From Paenibacillus castaneae (GTDB lineage Bacteria; Bacillota; Bacilli; Paenibacillales; Paenibacillaceae), in NCBI RefSeq assembly GCF_002884445.1, contig NZ_KZ614144.1, forward strand, positions 989,658 to 1,053,657: a DNA stretch of 64,000 bases. The letters are read 5' to 3'. Of the stretch, positions 27,678-37,459 are shown piece after piece. Position 1 is the first letter of the stretch. The number at the start of each line of letters is the position of its first letter. A program made the position numbers and the translations under genes. The notes below the pieces were generated by a model, which had not been told where the DNA came from, made no database searches, and saw only the letters and a list, made by a program, of their open reading frames with translations.

Positions 27678-28217
27678 TTACTTCTTGCGCTTTGTGGTGC
27701 GCCGGCGGACTTGGCTTTTGCCTGAGCCTGTTCCAGTACGAGGCTTGCGGCGCTTGCGGCGTTTTGGTTTCCATTCTCCGTCATCATCATCCGAATCGGA
27801 GGAGGACTTTTTGAAGGAGCCCATAAGCACTTTGACAAGCGGAGCCATCTGAGAAACGCTGCTCATGACCTTCTGAACCTTCGTAACGGTGCTCAGAATC
27901 CCGTCGATTCCACCAAGCCGATCCAAGTAGCCTTTAATTTCTCCTAAGCTGGCAAGAGAAAAGCCTGTTTTGGCAGGGGTGGTCGAATCCACTAAGTCTG
28001 CTGCTTTCTCAGGCAAGACAACGGGCAGTATATCCTGGCCTGGAGGGGGCGGTGTCATCGGCGGCATAGACGGCAGATTCGCACCAAAGTTAAAGCCGCC
28101 AGATTTGGCTCCCATCGATTTATGAGGAGGTCCTTCACCTGCGCGGTAGCCACCGTGTCCATTATAGTGTTGGTTGCCGGTACCGGAGGAGTTGTTGCGA
28201 TAATTCACACGGATCAC
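27678..28217 (-). CDS. YqfQ/VrrA-like low-complexity protein
   Basis: The 179-residue protein has a Gly/Asn/Pro-rich N-terminal half, a hydrophobic central segment (LASLGEIKGYLDRLGGIDGI, then VQKVMSSVSQMAPLVKVLMG), an acidic SDSDDDD patch and a very basic C-terminus (KRRKRRK, RRRTTKRKK). This order resembles the YqfQ/VrrA group of sporeformers, possibly coat related, though identity is uncertain. The start is GTG 28217 with only a weak GGG upstream; GTG 28208 is an alternative. Confidence 0.55.
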   Translation of the reverse strand: MIRVNYRNNSSGTGNQHYNGHGGYRAGEGPPHKSMGAKSGGFNFGANLPSMPPMTPPPPGQDILPVVLPEKAADLVDSTTPAKTGFSLASLGEIKGYLDRLGGIDGILSTVTKVQKVMSSVSQMAPLVKVLMGSFKKSSSDSDDDDGEWKPKRRKRRKPRTGTGSGKSQVRRRTTKRKK

Positions 28218-28383
28218 AACCCTTTTTTATAATAGTCTATGGAATAGGCAAACATACGGATTGGACTAATGTCCCGAGATCCTATATTTTTTATAGATTA
28301 ATGCCCTGTGCCTGTATGATTTGCCGCTCTTCCAGAAAAGCTGATTAATCCTTCCATTCTGTAATGCGTGAATACGGTAATGT

Positions 28384-28412
28384 TTGAATAAATCTGTTAA
28401 AAAAGCTACAAT
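28384..28412 (+). promoter_or_regulatory. Promoter of yerC-cbiX
   Basis: TTGAAT (28384-28389) and TACAAT (28407-28412) are 17 bp apart. The 326-nt gap between the divergent genes holds little else that I can name; a leader of about 125 nt precedes yerC. Confidence 0.6.
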
Positions 28413-28543
28413 GAAAGCATTGGTTTAAATATGAGAACGTCATGATTTTATCTAATATGATGCTTATATTTTTACGCGAAACGTGTAGAGCGCCGTCATC
28501 GACGGGCGTTTGCCGTTTACGCATGTAATAGGGGTGGATGCAC

Positions 28544-28834
28544 ATGCAGCTGAAAAAGCTGAACGATAAAGCAATAGATCAATTATTTGAAGCGGTACTA
28601 ACCTTGAAATCGGTTGAGGAATGTTATGTGTTTTTTGACGACTTGTGTACGGTTAATGAAATTCAGTCGTTATCTCAGCGGTTAGAGGTTGCTCGTATGC
28701 TCGGCAAGGGCAGCACGTACAATGCAATTGAAGCGGAAACAGGAGCGAGCACGGCGACAATCTCACGGGTGAAGCGCTGTTTGAATTACGGCAATGACGG
28801 CTACAAAATGGCTTTAGAGCGTCTCGGAAGGTAG
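28544..28834 (+). CDS. yerC: YerC/YecD family TrpR-like transcriptional regulator
   Basis: The 96-residue protein has the TrpR-like fold of the YerC family: LFEAVLTLKSVEECYVFFDD, the ALTEIQ-like NEIQSLSQRLEVARML and the recognition helix region TGASTATISRVKRCLNYG. It probably binds DNA as a dimer. True TrpR is a proteobacterial protein and this family has an unknown ligand. I use ATG 28544, 7 nt after GGGGTGG, rather than ATG 28538. cbiX follows after 9 nt. Confidence 0.88.
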   Translation: MQLKKLNDKAIDQLFEAVLTLKSVEECYVFFDDLCTVNEIQSLSQRLEVARMLGKGSTYNAIEAETGASTATISRVKRCLNYGNDGYKMALERLGR

Positions 28835-28843
28835 GTCCTTTCC

Positions 28844-29620
28844 ATGAAGCCGGGCGTTCTAGTCATTAGTCATGGCTCCAGAGAGGCTGAATGGGTTCAG
28901 CTAGTGGATGAAGCTGTAGCTGCTGCTGCGGCTTCTCTTCCGTTGGCAGGTATTCCAGTATATTCCTCCTTTCTTGAAATTGTCGAGGGACGGCTCATTC
29001 AGGATGGAATTGATGAGTTGGAACGGCAGGGCGTAACGGATATGCTGGTTATACCGTTATTCGTCTCCTCAGGAAGCACTCATGTTGACGAGATTGGACA
29101 GGCGTTTGGCCTTCCATGGGTATCGGATTTAGAAGGCGATCTTGGCACTTTCCGTGTTGAAGCGAAGGTGCATTATGGCCTGCCGATTAACGATGATCCA
29201 GAAATTGCTGAGCTTCTAGCAACTCATGCTGAGGATTTGTCTACAGAGCCTGCGAAGGAAGCGTTATTGCTGATCGGTCACGGGAGCAAGGAAGACGTAT
29301 TCCACCAAAGGTGGGAGCTGGGTCTGAAGCAGCTGAGTGAACAGCTTCGAAAGCTCGGCGGCTATGCACGTGCAGATTATGCCATGCTGCTGCCCGATCA
29401 AGCGGCAATGAAGCTTGCCGGCATGCAGGCGGAGCATCCAGAGGAAGCGGTCATTGTAGTTCCGCTGTTTCTGAGCCAGGGTTATTTTACAAATCATGTA
29501 ATTCCGACTCGGCTTGCAGGGCTTGATTATCGGTACAATGGACGGGCTATGCTTCCTCATCCGGCAATTGAACGTTGGCTGGAGCGGCAGATGACTGACT
29601 GGTTGAAAGCCGGAAGTTAA
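28844..29620 (+). CDS. cbiX: Sirohydrochlorin chelatase, CbiX/SirB long form
   Basis: Two tandem half-domains are visible, each with the metal-binding HGS motif (VISHGSREAEW at the start, LIGHGSKEDVF near residue 145) and the IPLFVSSGSTHVDEI / VPLFLSQGYFTNHVI strand. The family inserts Co2+ or Fe2+ into sirohydrochlorin. No other siroheme or cobalamin genes lie nearby, so which metal it uses cannot be told. Length (258) fits the two-domain form. Confidence 0.88.
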   Translation: MKPGVLVISHGSREAEWVQLVDEAVAAAAASLPLAGIPVYSSFLEIVEGRLIQDGIDELERQGVTDMLVIPLFVSSGSTHVDEIGQAFGLPWVSDLEGDLGTFRVEAKVHYGLPINDDPEIAELLATHAEDLSTEPAKEALLLIGHGSKEDVFHQRWELGLKQLSEQLRKLGGYARADYAMLLPDQAAMKLAGMQAEHPEEAVIVVPLFLSQGYFTNHVIPTRLAGLDYRYNGRAMLPHPAIERWLERQMTDWLKAGS

Positions 29621-29686
29621 TCAAGATTTATTAGCTAATCGCATATTATGATGTAGGTTGAGTGATTGTTAGGGGTGAACCGATAG

Positions 29687-30601
29687 ATGGCAATCAAACG
29701 GGCAAGACTGATATATAACCCGAGTTCAGGAAGAGAAGAAATGAAAAAGCGTCTGCCGGATATTTTGCAGCGATTAGAACAGGGCGGTATTGAAACAAGC
29801 TGTCATGCGACCATTGGTGAAGGTGATGCTACGATTGCTGCTTCTGAAGCGGCGGATCGCGATTATGATATGATTATTGCAGCTGGCGGCGACGGCACGC
29901 TGTATGAAGTCATTAATGGATTAACGAACAAGTCGAACTGTCCTCCTCTTGGTATTTTGCCGCTGGGAACGACGAATGATTTCGCGAGAGCGATGGGTAT
30001 TCCGAGAGCCTGGGAGTATGCGGTCGACTTGATCATTCAACAATATACGCGGCCGATTGACGTCGGGAAGGCGAATGATCGTTATTTTATTAATATTGCT
30101 GGCGGCGGCTCATTGACAGAACTGACCTATGATGTGCCGAGCAAGCTCAAGACGATGATTGGGCAGCTCGCTTATTATATGAAGGGTTTGGAGAAAATGA
30201 CCCGCCTGCGCCCGACCGAATTAACATTCCAAGCGGCTGGCGTCGGTCAGTTCCACGATGAGTTCATGATGTTCCTCATTTGCAACAGCAATTCGGTTGG
30301 CGGATTTGAACGCCTTGCGCCGGATTCCAAGCTGGATGATGGTTTGCTTGATGTGCTGTTGATCCGCAAGTGCAACTTGCCTGAGTTTATTAAGCTCGTG
30401 TCACTTGCGCTTCGCGGCGAGCATCTCAATGATCCGCATGTGATCCACTTCCGGACCAACGAGCTGAAGGTAACGACACCGGATTACGTACAGATTAACC
30501 TCGATGGTGAATATGGCGGCGTGCTGCCATGCACATTCTCGGTGCTGCCGCTGCACTTGAATATTTTTGCGGATAAAACGGGCGTGTCTACTTATAGATA
30601 A
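29687..30601 (+). CDS. dgkB: Diacylglycerol kinase DgkB
   Basis: The 304-residue soluble lipid kinase has GGDGT at residues 67-71, LGTTNDFARAMGIPR and a C-terminal VQINLDGE segment. DgkB phosphorylates diacylglycerol released during lipoteichoic acid synthesis so it can re-enter phospholipid synthesis. The gene lies directly before rlmCD, as in B. subtilis. Length matches the Bacillus protein. Confidence 0.94.
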   Translation: MAIKRARLIYNPSSGREEMKKRLPDILQRLEQGGIETSCHATIGEGDATIAASEAADRDYDMIIAAGGDGTLYEVINGLTNKSNCPPLGILPLGTTNDFARAMGIPRAWEYAVDLIIQQYTRPIDVGKANDRYFINIAGGGSLTELTYDVPSKLKTMIGQLAYYMKGLEKMTRLRPTELTFQAAGVGQFHDEFMMFLICNSNSVGGFERLAPDSKLDDGLLDVLLIRKCNLPEFIKLVSLALRGEHLNDPHVIHFRTNELKVTTPDYVQINLDGEYGGVLPCTFSVLPLHLNIFADKTGVSTYR

Positions 30602-30654
30602 GAGCGGATTAAAGCTTGCAAGAAACAGCAATGAAGAAAGAGCGGAGAGAATTT

Positions 30655-32160
30655 ATGAACAAAGGCAGAAGCAGAGGCGGCAGCAGGGGGAAATCGCGAA
30701 GCACAGGAAATGCTAGTGCAGCGGCAGCTCCAATAGATGCGCCTTTTCAAAAAAATGAAGAAGTCACTGTCGATATCATCGGCCTGACTCATGATGGAGA
30801 AGGGGTAGGCCGCGCTGACGGCTATACCCTTTTTATACAAGGGGCGCTTCCTGGTGAACGCGTGCGCGCCAAGGTTATGAAAGTAAAGAAGCAGTATGGT
30901 TATGCACGGCTGGAGGAGATTGTTCTTAAGAGCCCCTCACGTGTGGAGCCGCCTTGTGATATATATAAGGAGTGCGGCGGCTGCCAGCTGCAGCACTTCG
31001 ATTATCCTGCACAGCTGGAGTGGAAGAGACAGCATGTGGTGGACAATTTAATGCGGATCGGGAAGCTTAAAGTAATTGGCGAAGCTAATCGTGAAGGTGC
31101 GATTATTTCGGAGGGAATCATCGTTCATGAAACGGTTGGAATGGACGAGCCTTGGCGTTACCGGAATAAGGCTGCGGTACCTGTTGGCATAAGCTCGAAG
31201 GATGGCGAGCTGCTCGCTGGTTTCTATGCACGGAGCAGCCATCGCATTATCGATATGGACGATTGTCTCATTCAGCATAATGACAATGACGAAGTCATTC
31301 GTATGGTGAAGAGAATCGGCAGGGAGCTGGGAGCCTCGCCCTATGATGAGGAAACAGGCGGCGGCATGCTTCGTCATGTGATGGCGCGGACGGGAGTAGT
31401 CACTGGTGAAATCATGGTCGTGCTCGTAACGAATGGCAAAAAGCTGCCGTCGGCAGAGCTTTGGGTTCAACGAATTCGTGAAGAGCTGCCAGCTGTGAAG
31501 AGCATCGTGCAGAACGTCAATGAGCGGAACACGAATGTCATATTCGGTGATGAAACGAAAGTGCTATGGGGCAGTGAAGTGATATATGATGAGCTCGACG
31601 GTATTCGCTTCGCGATTTCCGCTAGATCGTTCTATCAGGTGAACCCGGTACAGACGGTTGAGCTTTACCGTAAAGCGGTTGAGTATGCAGGCTTGACGGG
31701 ATCGGAGACGGTAATCGATGCTTATTGCGGTATTGGTACCATCTCGTTATTCCTTGCTCGGCAAGCGGGCCGCGTGTATGGAGTGGAAATCGTTCCAGAA
31801 GCGATTGAGGATGCAGCAAGGAATGCTGCGCTGAATGGTATCGAGAACGCGTCATTTGAAGCGGGACCTGCGGAGGTCGTTATTCCTCGCTGGCGCGAGG
31901 AAGGCATAACGGCAGATGTAATCGTCGTTGATCCACCAAGAAAAGGCTGCGATCCTGCACTGCTTGAAACGATTCTCGCAATGAAGCCGGAAAGAGTTGT
32001 TTATGTGAGCTGTAATCCGTCTACGCTTGCTCGGGATTTGAGAGTGCTGGAGGATGGCGGATACCGCACGGCTGAGGTTGTGCCGGTGGATATGTTTCCT
32101 TGGACGGTGCATGTGGAGAGCTGTGTGTTGCTAGTGAGAGATGTTGTAACCACCCAATAA
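30655..32160 (+). CDS. rlmCD: 23S rRNA uracil-5-methyltransferase, RumA/RlmCD type
   Basis: ATG 30655 gives 501 residues with a basic Gly/Arg/Ser-rich leader (1-25), a TRAM RNA-binding domain (about 31-95), iron-sulfur cysteines (C101, C107, C110 and one in MDDCLIQ) and a SAM methyltransferase domain with DAYCGIGTISLFLA, VVDPPRKGCD and the catalytic Cys in VSCNPSTLARDL. B. subtilis RlmCD makes m5U747 and m5U1939; single specificity cannot be excluded here. GGAGAG lies 5 nt before the chosen start. Confidence 0.92.
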   Translation: MNKGRSRGGSRGKSRSTGNASAAAAPIDAPFQKNEEVTVDIIGLTHDGEGVGRADGYTLFIQGALPGERVRAKVMKVKKQYGYARLEEIVLKSPSRVEPPCDIYKECGGCQLQHFDYPAQLEWKRQHVVDNLMRIGKLKVIGEANREGAIISEGIIVHETVGMDEPWRYRNKAAVPVGISSKDGELLAGFYARSSHRIIDMDDCLIQHNDNDEVIRMVKRIGRELGASPYDEETGGGMLRHVMARTGVVTGEIMVVLVTNGKKLPSAELWVQRIREELPAVKSIVQNVNERNTNVIFGDETKVLWGSEVIYDELDGIRFAISARSFYQVNPVQTVELYRKAVEYAGLTGSETVIDAYCGIGTISLFLARQAGRVYGVEIVPEAIEDAARNAALNGIENASFEAGPAEVVIPRWREEGITADVIVVDPPRKGCDPALLETILAMKPERVVYVSCNPSTLARDLRVLEDGGYRTAEVVPVDMFPWTVHVESCVLLVRDVVTTQ

Positions 32161-32292
32161 ACTCTTGCTATAACAAATAAAGTTCTGCTAAAAACGTAAT
32201 AAACCCGTGCTAAATAGGGTGAGTGAATGAGAATAGGAAGCAGATATTGCTTACCTACAGCCCCCTCAAAGCACGCTAGAGAATACAAAATA

Positions 32293-32336
32293 ACCGAGCG
32301 AGATTCAGGTAATATCACTGAGTTCGCTCGGTTTTT
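32293..32336 (+). terminator. Terminator after rlmCD
   Basis: ACCGAGCGA (32293-32301) pairs with TCGCTCGGT (32324-32332), followed by TTTT. An inner partial stem extends it. Confidence 0.85.
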
Positions 32337-32425
32337 CATTTGACCGAATGATGATTAATATATTTTTATTGTAAACATTTTGCTTTCGCCTGTTGTGCGA
32401 GAGCGTGCTGTAATAGCGAGATAAT

Positions 32426-32467
32426 AAAAAAAGGAACAAGTCAATAAGTTGACTTGTTCCTTTTTTG
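32426..32467. terminator. Bidirectional terminator between rlmCD and the YibE/F gene
   Basis: AAAAAAAGGAACAAGTCAA and its exact complement enclose a 4-nt loop, with A and T runs at the ends. It sits 14 nt from the minus-strand yibE/F stop. Together with 32293-32336 it is all I see in the gap 32161-32480. Confidence 0.88.
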
Positions 32468-32480
32468 GTATTGTTTGCAA

Positions 32481-33653
32481 TTACTCGTATACAGGAGTCT
32501 CTACTGCGGGAACCTTTTCATATTTAGGAATAATTGTGGATGCTACGAATGCTACGGCCGGTATGAGGAGTACGATTCCTATACACCCGCTCATTCCCAG
32601 GATGACTTCAATAGCTATAAAATTCATATTCAGCAATTGAGCAACGGAAACTCGCATCGCGTAGATGATAATTAGTGAACTGAGAGCACTGCCTGTGAAA
32701 GCAAGAATAAGGGTGGTAGCCATCGTACCCATCATATCACGCCCCACATTAAGTCCCGACATATACAATTCTTTCTTACCAATGTTTGGATTGGCTAGAA
32801 AAACCTCATGAACGGCTGCTGCAATAGAGATGCTTACGTCCATCATAGCTCCTAACGAAGCGAGTAAAATTCCTGCAAATAACAAATCGCTAAGCTGTAA
32901 ACCGGTGTTATGGGAAATGGTAACTAACGACTCTCCACTTTCTATGTTATACCCCGAAATATGCGTCAAATTTCCGGCTATATAGGCGATAAGACCGGCA
33001 ACAGTCACCCCAATGATCGTACCGATTATAGCGGACCAGGATTTTGAGCTCCACCCATTTAATAAAACCAGCGTGACAAAAGTTGATAAAACGACGATCA
33101 AAACAGATGCCCAAATTGGGGAGTAACCTCTGTACAGCATAGGAATATATAAATAAATAATACAAGCAAAAGTGAAAATAATGCCGAATACAGACATTAG
33201 CCCTTTTCTGCCTCCGATCAGCCATAAAGCTGCAAAGAATAGCAAAATTAAACCCAGGATTACGGGAGCTTTGTGGTTACTGTATACATAAACTTCATAA
33301 TCTTTAGTGGAAGCAGTATCAACATTTACAACAACCGTTGAGCCTTTTTTGAAAATATTGTGATTGTACAGGCTAACATAATTCATGACTTTGTGAACTT
33401 CGCCTTTATGCTCGCCAGAAAGAAGTTTTACCTCCATCTGTTGGGTTCCTGTTCTAAGATTGAGTTGATCAGGACTCTTTTCTAAATCTTCACTAATGAT
33501 CGTCAAAACTTGTGCCGTTACATATTTAGAATAAGTGAGTCCCGATTGGAGGTATTTCACCTCAGGAGCCTTGCTGAACAAATAAATTGAAGCACAGATG
33601 ATCAGCAGTGCCACGAGAGAGAGCACCGTTCTTGTCTTCTTAGATATTTTCAT
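32481..33653 (-). CDS. YibE/F family multi-pass membrane protein
   Basis: The 390-residue protein has an N-terminal membrane segment (about 8-26), an extracytoplasmic region of about 100 residues and roughly seven further membrane segments. LNVGRDMMGTMATTLILAF and LASLGAMMDVSISIAAA are typical of the YibE/F family, whose transport substrate is unknown. GGAGG lies 6 nt before ATG 33653. It is divergent from the HupE/UreJ-like gene and shares the AT-rich composition of that block. Confidence 0.85.
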   Translation of the reverse strand: MKISKKTRTVLSLVALLIICASIYLFSKAPEVKYLQSGLTYSKYVTAQVLTIISEDLEKSPDQLNLRTGTQQMEVKLLSGEHKGEVHKVMNYVSLYNHNIFKKGSTVVVNVDTASTKDYEVYVYSNHKAPVILGLILLFFAALWLIGGRKGLMSVFGIIFTFACIIYLYIPMLYRGYSPIWASVLIVVLSTFVTLVLLNGWSSKSWSAIIGTIIGVTVAGLIAYIAGNLTHISGYNIESGESLVTISHNTGLQLSDLLFAGILLASLGAMMDVSISIAAAVHEVFLANPNIGKKELYMSGLNVGRDMMGTMATTLILAFTGSALSSLIIIYAMRVSVAQLLNMNFIAIEVILGMSGCIGIVLLIPAVAFVASTIIPKYEKVPAVETPVYE

Positions 33654-33812
33654 ATACTACCTCCGAATAAGTTGTATGAAAAACGGCTTAAATACATTAA
33701 TTAATCTATCTTATTGGTTGAAAATGTACAAGAATATTTATGTATTATTTTTGTAATTAAATAATGGTATTATGAGACCTGAATAATATTCAAGTTAATT
33801 TAGGAGGCAGAA

Positions 33813-34904
33813 ATGGTGAAGAGAATGGGCAGGCTTTTTATATTTTCGACAATTATGTTTGTGTTTTTATTGGGGTTATTTCCATCCGTTACATCCGCTC
33901 ATGATAATGACAGCATAGCTTTTACAGATATTTCGATCAAAGGCAATGTAATTAAATTTGTAATACAAATTGATATGTATGATATAAGGGTAGAGGCAAC
34001 ACCGGAGAATCCAGATGTAGGGGATAAAACTTCTGAAGCGTACGATCGGTTTGTTAAAGAGTCGCATGATCCTGTAGAGAAGTACTTGTTATCTAATATA
34101 GAATTATATGCTGATGATTTACCGCTTAAAGGAAAACTAACGCAGCTGAGTCAAGTTGACAAAGAGGATCAGAACCAACCATTTGCAGAAGCGGTGCTTG
34201 AGTATCCAGTTGAAAATAGTCCCCAAAAATTTGAACTAGATTATAATTTGGTTTTTGAACGTGATTCATATCATGTCAATTATGTTAATGTAGCGCTCGG
34301 AGATTTAAAAGCAAATGCTGTGTTCGTCTCTGAGCTTCATGAGCTTCGAATTGGACAAATGAGTTTACCCTATACGTTGGAGCATTTTTTTCTGCTTGGT
34401 CTTAAGCATGTATTGACACTGTTTGAATCTATTATTTTAATCGCTCTATTAATTATAGGTCGTAAATCCGTCAAGCAGCTTGCAGCAGCTTTGTTCGTTT
34501 TTTTGGGAATTTATTCATTGACTTTAATTTTGGCAGGTTTACAGCTATTAAACTTGCCTGATCATTTTATTCATTCAATTATTGCACTAAGTATTTTCAT
34601 AGTCTCGTTATATACCTTACTAAGCAAGAAAAAAAATCTCTATCTATGGCTAGCAGGGGGTTTCGGTTTCTTCTACGGATTCGGATATGCCGAAGGTTTG
34701 GCCGGGTTGAAATCGGATGGAGGGCATAAAATATACTCTGTTCTGGCTTATACTGTCGGAATCGGTGCCGCTGTATCTATAATTGCATTAATCTTGTACC
34801 TCGTTCTTCATTTCGTATTAAAGGTTAAGAACTTATTTTCTTGGATCTTAAAAACGCTTTTGTTGTTTGGCATAGTATGGTTCATTGTAAGAGCATTTTT
34901 CTAA
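33813..34904 (+). CDS. Divergent HupE/UreJ-like membrane protein lacking the His/Asp site
   Basis: A signal peptide (1-29, ending TSA) is followed by mature His30, an extracytoplasmic domain to about 185 and six membrane segments. Aligned by eye with the second copy at 39312, the H-x(5)-D-H motif becomes H199-x(5)-E205-S206, a later His becomes Tyr234, the HGMGFAD segment becomes YGFGYAE (Tyr288, Glu294) and the last Glu is lost. It thus keeps the fold but not most polar membrane residues. TAGGAGG precedes ATG 33813. The family is thought to include nickel/cobalt carriers; the role here is unknown. Confidence 0.65.
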   Translation: MVKRMGRLFIFSTIMFVFLLGLFPSVTSAHDNDSIAFTDISIKGNVIKFVIQIDMYDIRVEATPENPDVGDKTSEAYDRFVKESHDPVEKYLLSNIELYADDLPLKGKLTQLSQVDKEDQNQPFAEAVLEYPVENSPQKFELDYNLVFERDSYHVNYVNVALGDLKANAVFVSELHELRIGQMSLPYTLEHFFLLGLKHVLTLFESIILIALLIIGRKSVKQLAAALFVFLGIYSLTLILAGLQLLNLPDHFIHSIIALSIFIVSLYTLLSKKKNLYLWLAGGFGFFYGFGYAEGLAGLKSDGGHKIYSVLAYTVGIGAAVSIIALILYLVLHFVLKVKNLFSWILKTLLLFGIVWFIVRAFF

Positions 34905-34926
34905 TGCAAAGTTAAATGTGTAAATG

Positions 34927-34980
34927 TTTACAAATAAATCACGTAATTCCCAATTGGATTTAACAAATTAACCCTATAAT
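34927..34980 (+). promoter_or_regulatory. Possible promoter of the phosphatase gene with Pho-like half-sites
   Basis: A perfect TATAAT lies at 34975-34980. TTAACA at 34960-34965 and TTTACA at 34927-34932 are 33 bp apart (three turns of 11), the spacing used by PhoP half-sites, with weak matches between. No well-placed -35 is seen (TTGGAT at 34954 is only 15 bp away). Phosphate-starvation control is plausible for a phosphatase but rests on this pattern only. Confidence 0.35.
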
Positions 34981-35042
34981 TTGACGGGTCGGGCTTGATA
35001 AGAGCTCGCAACATTTTATTCAAAAGGGGTGTTGATTTCGCA

Positions 35043-37385
35043 ATGTTTATCAAATTTAAGAAAAGGCAATTCACTAAGATTGGCACGTTGGTCCTAACTT
35101 CGATGTTGGCAGTATCTTTACTGCCAGGTAACGTTCTTAGTGTTGCAGGATCAAATTCAGTAGAAGCTGCAGCTGATGTACAAGCCGTTTACAGTGCAAA
35201 GGACATTTCACTTACTCCAGGTGCAGATGAATCCAAATTGAATTTCGCTTGGTACTCTTCTGTTAATCCGGTAGGCGCTGTTGTTCAAATGGCCAAAGTA
35301 ACTGATGTGGTTGATGGTATTTTTCCAACTGATAAAGCTTTGTCATTCGATGGCACTTCTTCTCCAGCAGTTACTGGGTTTAATTCCAATAAAGTAACGG
35401 CAACAAATCTTGAGCCAGATACGCAATACGTTTACCGTTTTGGAGACGGTACAGACGAAAACTGGAGCGAAGCTTACGATTACAAAACTCCAAATCCGGA
35501 TAGCTACACTTTTATGTACGTAGGTGACCCGCAAATTGGTGCAAGCGGTAACGCAGACACGGATACTATTGGCTGGAAAAGAACAATGAAACTAGCTAAA
35601 GATAACTTCCCGAACATCGACTTCGTTATGTCTGCCGGTGACCAGGTTGATACAGCAACATCTGAGGCCCAATATGATCTTTATACAAGTCCTGATCAAC
35701 TCAAAAATCTGCCAGTAGCAACAACAGTTGGTAATCATGATACGAGTATTAACTATGAGTACCACTTTAATGTTCCTAATTTGACAACTTTCGGCGGTCA
35801 AACCGTTTCTGGTAAAATTGTCAACGGTGATTATTCGTATACTTATGGCGATGCTCTGTACATGGTTATTAATTCAAATAGTTCTAGTACTGCAGACCAT
35901 GCAGTGTTTATGAGACAAACTGTCGCTGCTAATCCAGATGCCAAATGGAGATTCGTTACTCTGCATCATGACATTTATGGTGCTGGTTCGGCCCACTCTA
36001 CATCAGATTCGGTAGCTAGAAGGATATATCTTCAGCCTGTAATCGATGAGCTTGACATTGATTTGGTTTTCACAGGTCATGACCACTCTTATGCTAGATC
36101 GTACCCTTTGTATAACAACGATGTTCAAACTCAATTTAAAGATGGCCAAGGAAATGATATCAACCCTTCTGGTACATCCTACTTTACAGCGAACTCTGCG
36201 ACCGGAAGTAAATATTATGCTCTAGCACCAATTGCTGAATATTATTCTGAATCAAGAATCCAGCACAACAAACTGTCTTTCTCTACTGTTACCGTAACAC
36301 CAACAACGTTTACTTATGATACGTATGAAATCGAATCCGACGACAGCTTAACTCTTATTGATTCATACAAAGTTGTGAAAAAACCAGAAGACGCTAAGGT
36401 TTACGCAAAAGCGGATGATAAAGCTAGCGTTTACTACGCAATCAAGAATGCTAATGCTGTGAAAAACCTGGATACTACATTTACTTTCGACAGCACAAAA
36501 ATGAAATTGAAAGATGCTGCATTGGTAACTCCAGACACTGGAAGCTTTGTAGTTGACAGCAGTAAAGCGGGAGAAGTAAACATCAAGGCTACTCTTGCAA
36601 CTCCAATCCGCTCTCAGGATTATGCTGATGTTATTAAGCTTACTTTTGAAGGAGTAGGTGTCCAAAAATCGGAAGTAGTAAGTGTAGAACTTGCAAAATC
36701 TGATCTTACTACTTTAAACAAACATAGAGTTAATGTTTCCAATGTAGAAGAGAGGAATGCTCCAGTAACGATTATTAATCAACCAAATGTTAAAGTTTAT
36801 GTTAAAAAAAGTACGGTAATTGCGGAACTGTCTAAAAAAGCAGAATTCTATATTGCACTGAGCAACGCTGATGATGTAAACGCACTGGACACTACTTTCC
36901 ATTATGACCACACAAAATTCAAATTAGCGGCTTTTGAGCTGATCAACCAAGACGATGACATCCAATCATTCGATGATAACAATGGTTCTGTACGTTTCAT
37001 CGCTGGCTTTACAAAACCAATTTCAACAGTTGGCTACACGGATGTAGTGAAGCTGACTTTGGAACCAATCAGTGTGTTTAATAAATTCCTGCAAGCTGAC
37101 ATCAAGCTTGACAAAGTAACAACTGCTTCCAAAGGAATCAATACAGTAGTTCTAAACAACACGGAGGAAAAAGCGGCATCGATCATGCTTCGTACGTATA
37201 AAAACCTCGTTGATGTTAACGAAGACGGCAAAGTAGACGTCGGCGACCTTTCATTTGCTATTGATTGCTACAGAACTACTTCTGCTGATCCAAATTGGAA
37301 TAAAGCAAAACGATCTGACGTTGTCGAAGACGGCGTTATTGATACCGCTGACTTAACATTAATCATGTACCACATCATGCACTAA
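35043..37385 (+). CDS. Secreted purple-acid-type metallophosphatase with cohesin-like domains and dockerin
   Basis: The 780-residue protein has a Sec signal peptide (1-36), a purple acid phosphatase-type beta domain (about 50-148), a metallophosphoesterase domain (155-400) with GDPQ (D162), SAGDQVD (D200), GNHD (N231), LHHD (H309) and GHDH (H346, H348), two cohesin-like domains (about 450-565 and 582-705) and a C-terminal type I dockerin. Dockerin loop one, DVNEDGKVDVGD, has every Ca2+ ligand; loop two, DVVEDGVIDTAD, has Val for Asn at position 3. A start is likely at ATG 35043, though AAAGGGGTG lies a little far away. The next gene encodes a surface cohesin-like protein. Confidence 0.85.
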   Translation: MFIKFKKRQFTKIGTLVLTSMLAVSLLPGNVLSVAGSNSVEAAADVQAVYSAKDISLTPGADESKLNFAWYSSVNPVGAVVQMAKVTDVVDGIFPTDKALSFDGTSSPAVTGFNSNKVTATNLEPDTQYVYRFGDGTDENWSEAYDYKTPNPDSYTFMYVGDPQIGASGNADTDTIGWKRTMKLAKDNFPNIDFVMSAGDQVDTATSEAQYDLYTSPDQLKNLPVATTVGNHDTSINYEYHFNVPNLTTFGGQTVSGKIVNGDYSYTYGDALYMVINSNSSSTADHAVFMRQTVAANPDAKWRFVTLHHDIYGAGSAHSTSDSVARRIYLQPVIDELDIDLVFTGHDHSYARSYPLYNNDVQTQFKDGQGNDINPSGTSYFTANSATGSKYYALAPIAEYYSESRIQHNKLSFSTVTVTPTTFTYDTYEIESDDSLTLIDSYKVVKKPEDAKVYAKADDKASVYYAIKNANAVKNLDTTFTFDSTKMKLKDAALVTPDTGSFVVDSSKAGEVNIKATLATPIRSQDYADVIKLTFEGVGVQKSEVVSVELAKSDLTTLNKHRVNVSNVEERNAPVTIINQPNVKVYVKKSTVIAELSKKAEFYIALSNADDVNALDTTFHYDHTKFKLAAFELINQDDDIQSFDDNNGSVRFIAGFTKPISTVGYTDVVKLTLEPISVFNKFLQADIKLDKVTTASKGINTVVLNNTEEKAASIMLRTYKNLVDVNEDGKVDVGDLSFAIDCYRTTSADPNWNKAKRSDVVEDGVIDTADLTLIMYHIMH

Positions 37386-37396
37386 TAAAAAGTAAG

Positions 37397-37440
37397 TAAA
37401 GGAGCAGGAGAAGGCCTTGCGCCTTTTCCTGCTCCTTACT
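37397..37440. terminator. Hairpin between the phosphatase and SLH genes
   Basis: GGAGCAGGAGAAGG pairs with CCTTTTCCTGCTCC with one bulge. On the plus strand it lacks a T run, so it may stabilise the upstream mRNA end or only partly terminate. On the minus strand it is followed by TTTACTTACTTTTTA. Confidence 0.5.
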
Positions 37441-37459
37441 AATAAGGGAGTTTAATCTA

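Noticed and set aside
28544..28834. Tryptophan repressor TrpR
   Set aside because: The fold is TrpR-like, but length, motifs and context fit the Bacillus YerC family, and no trp genes are present.
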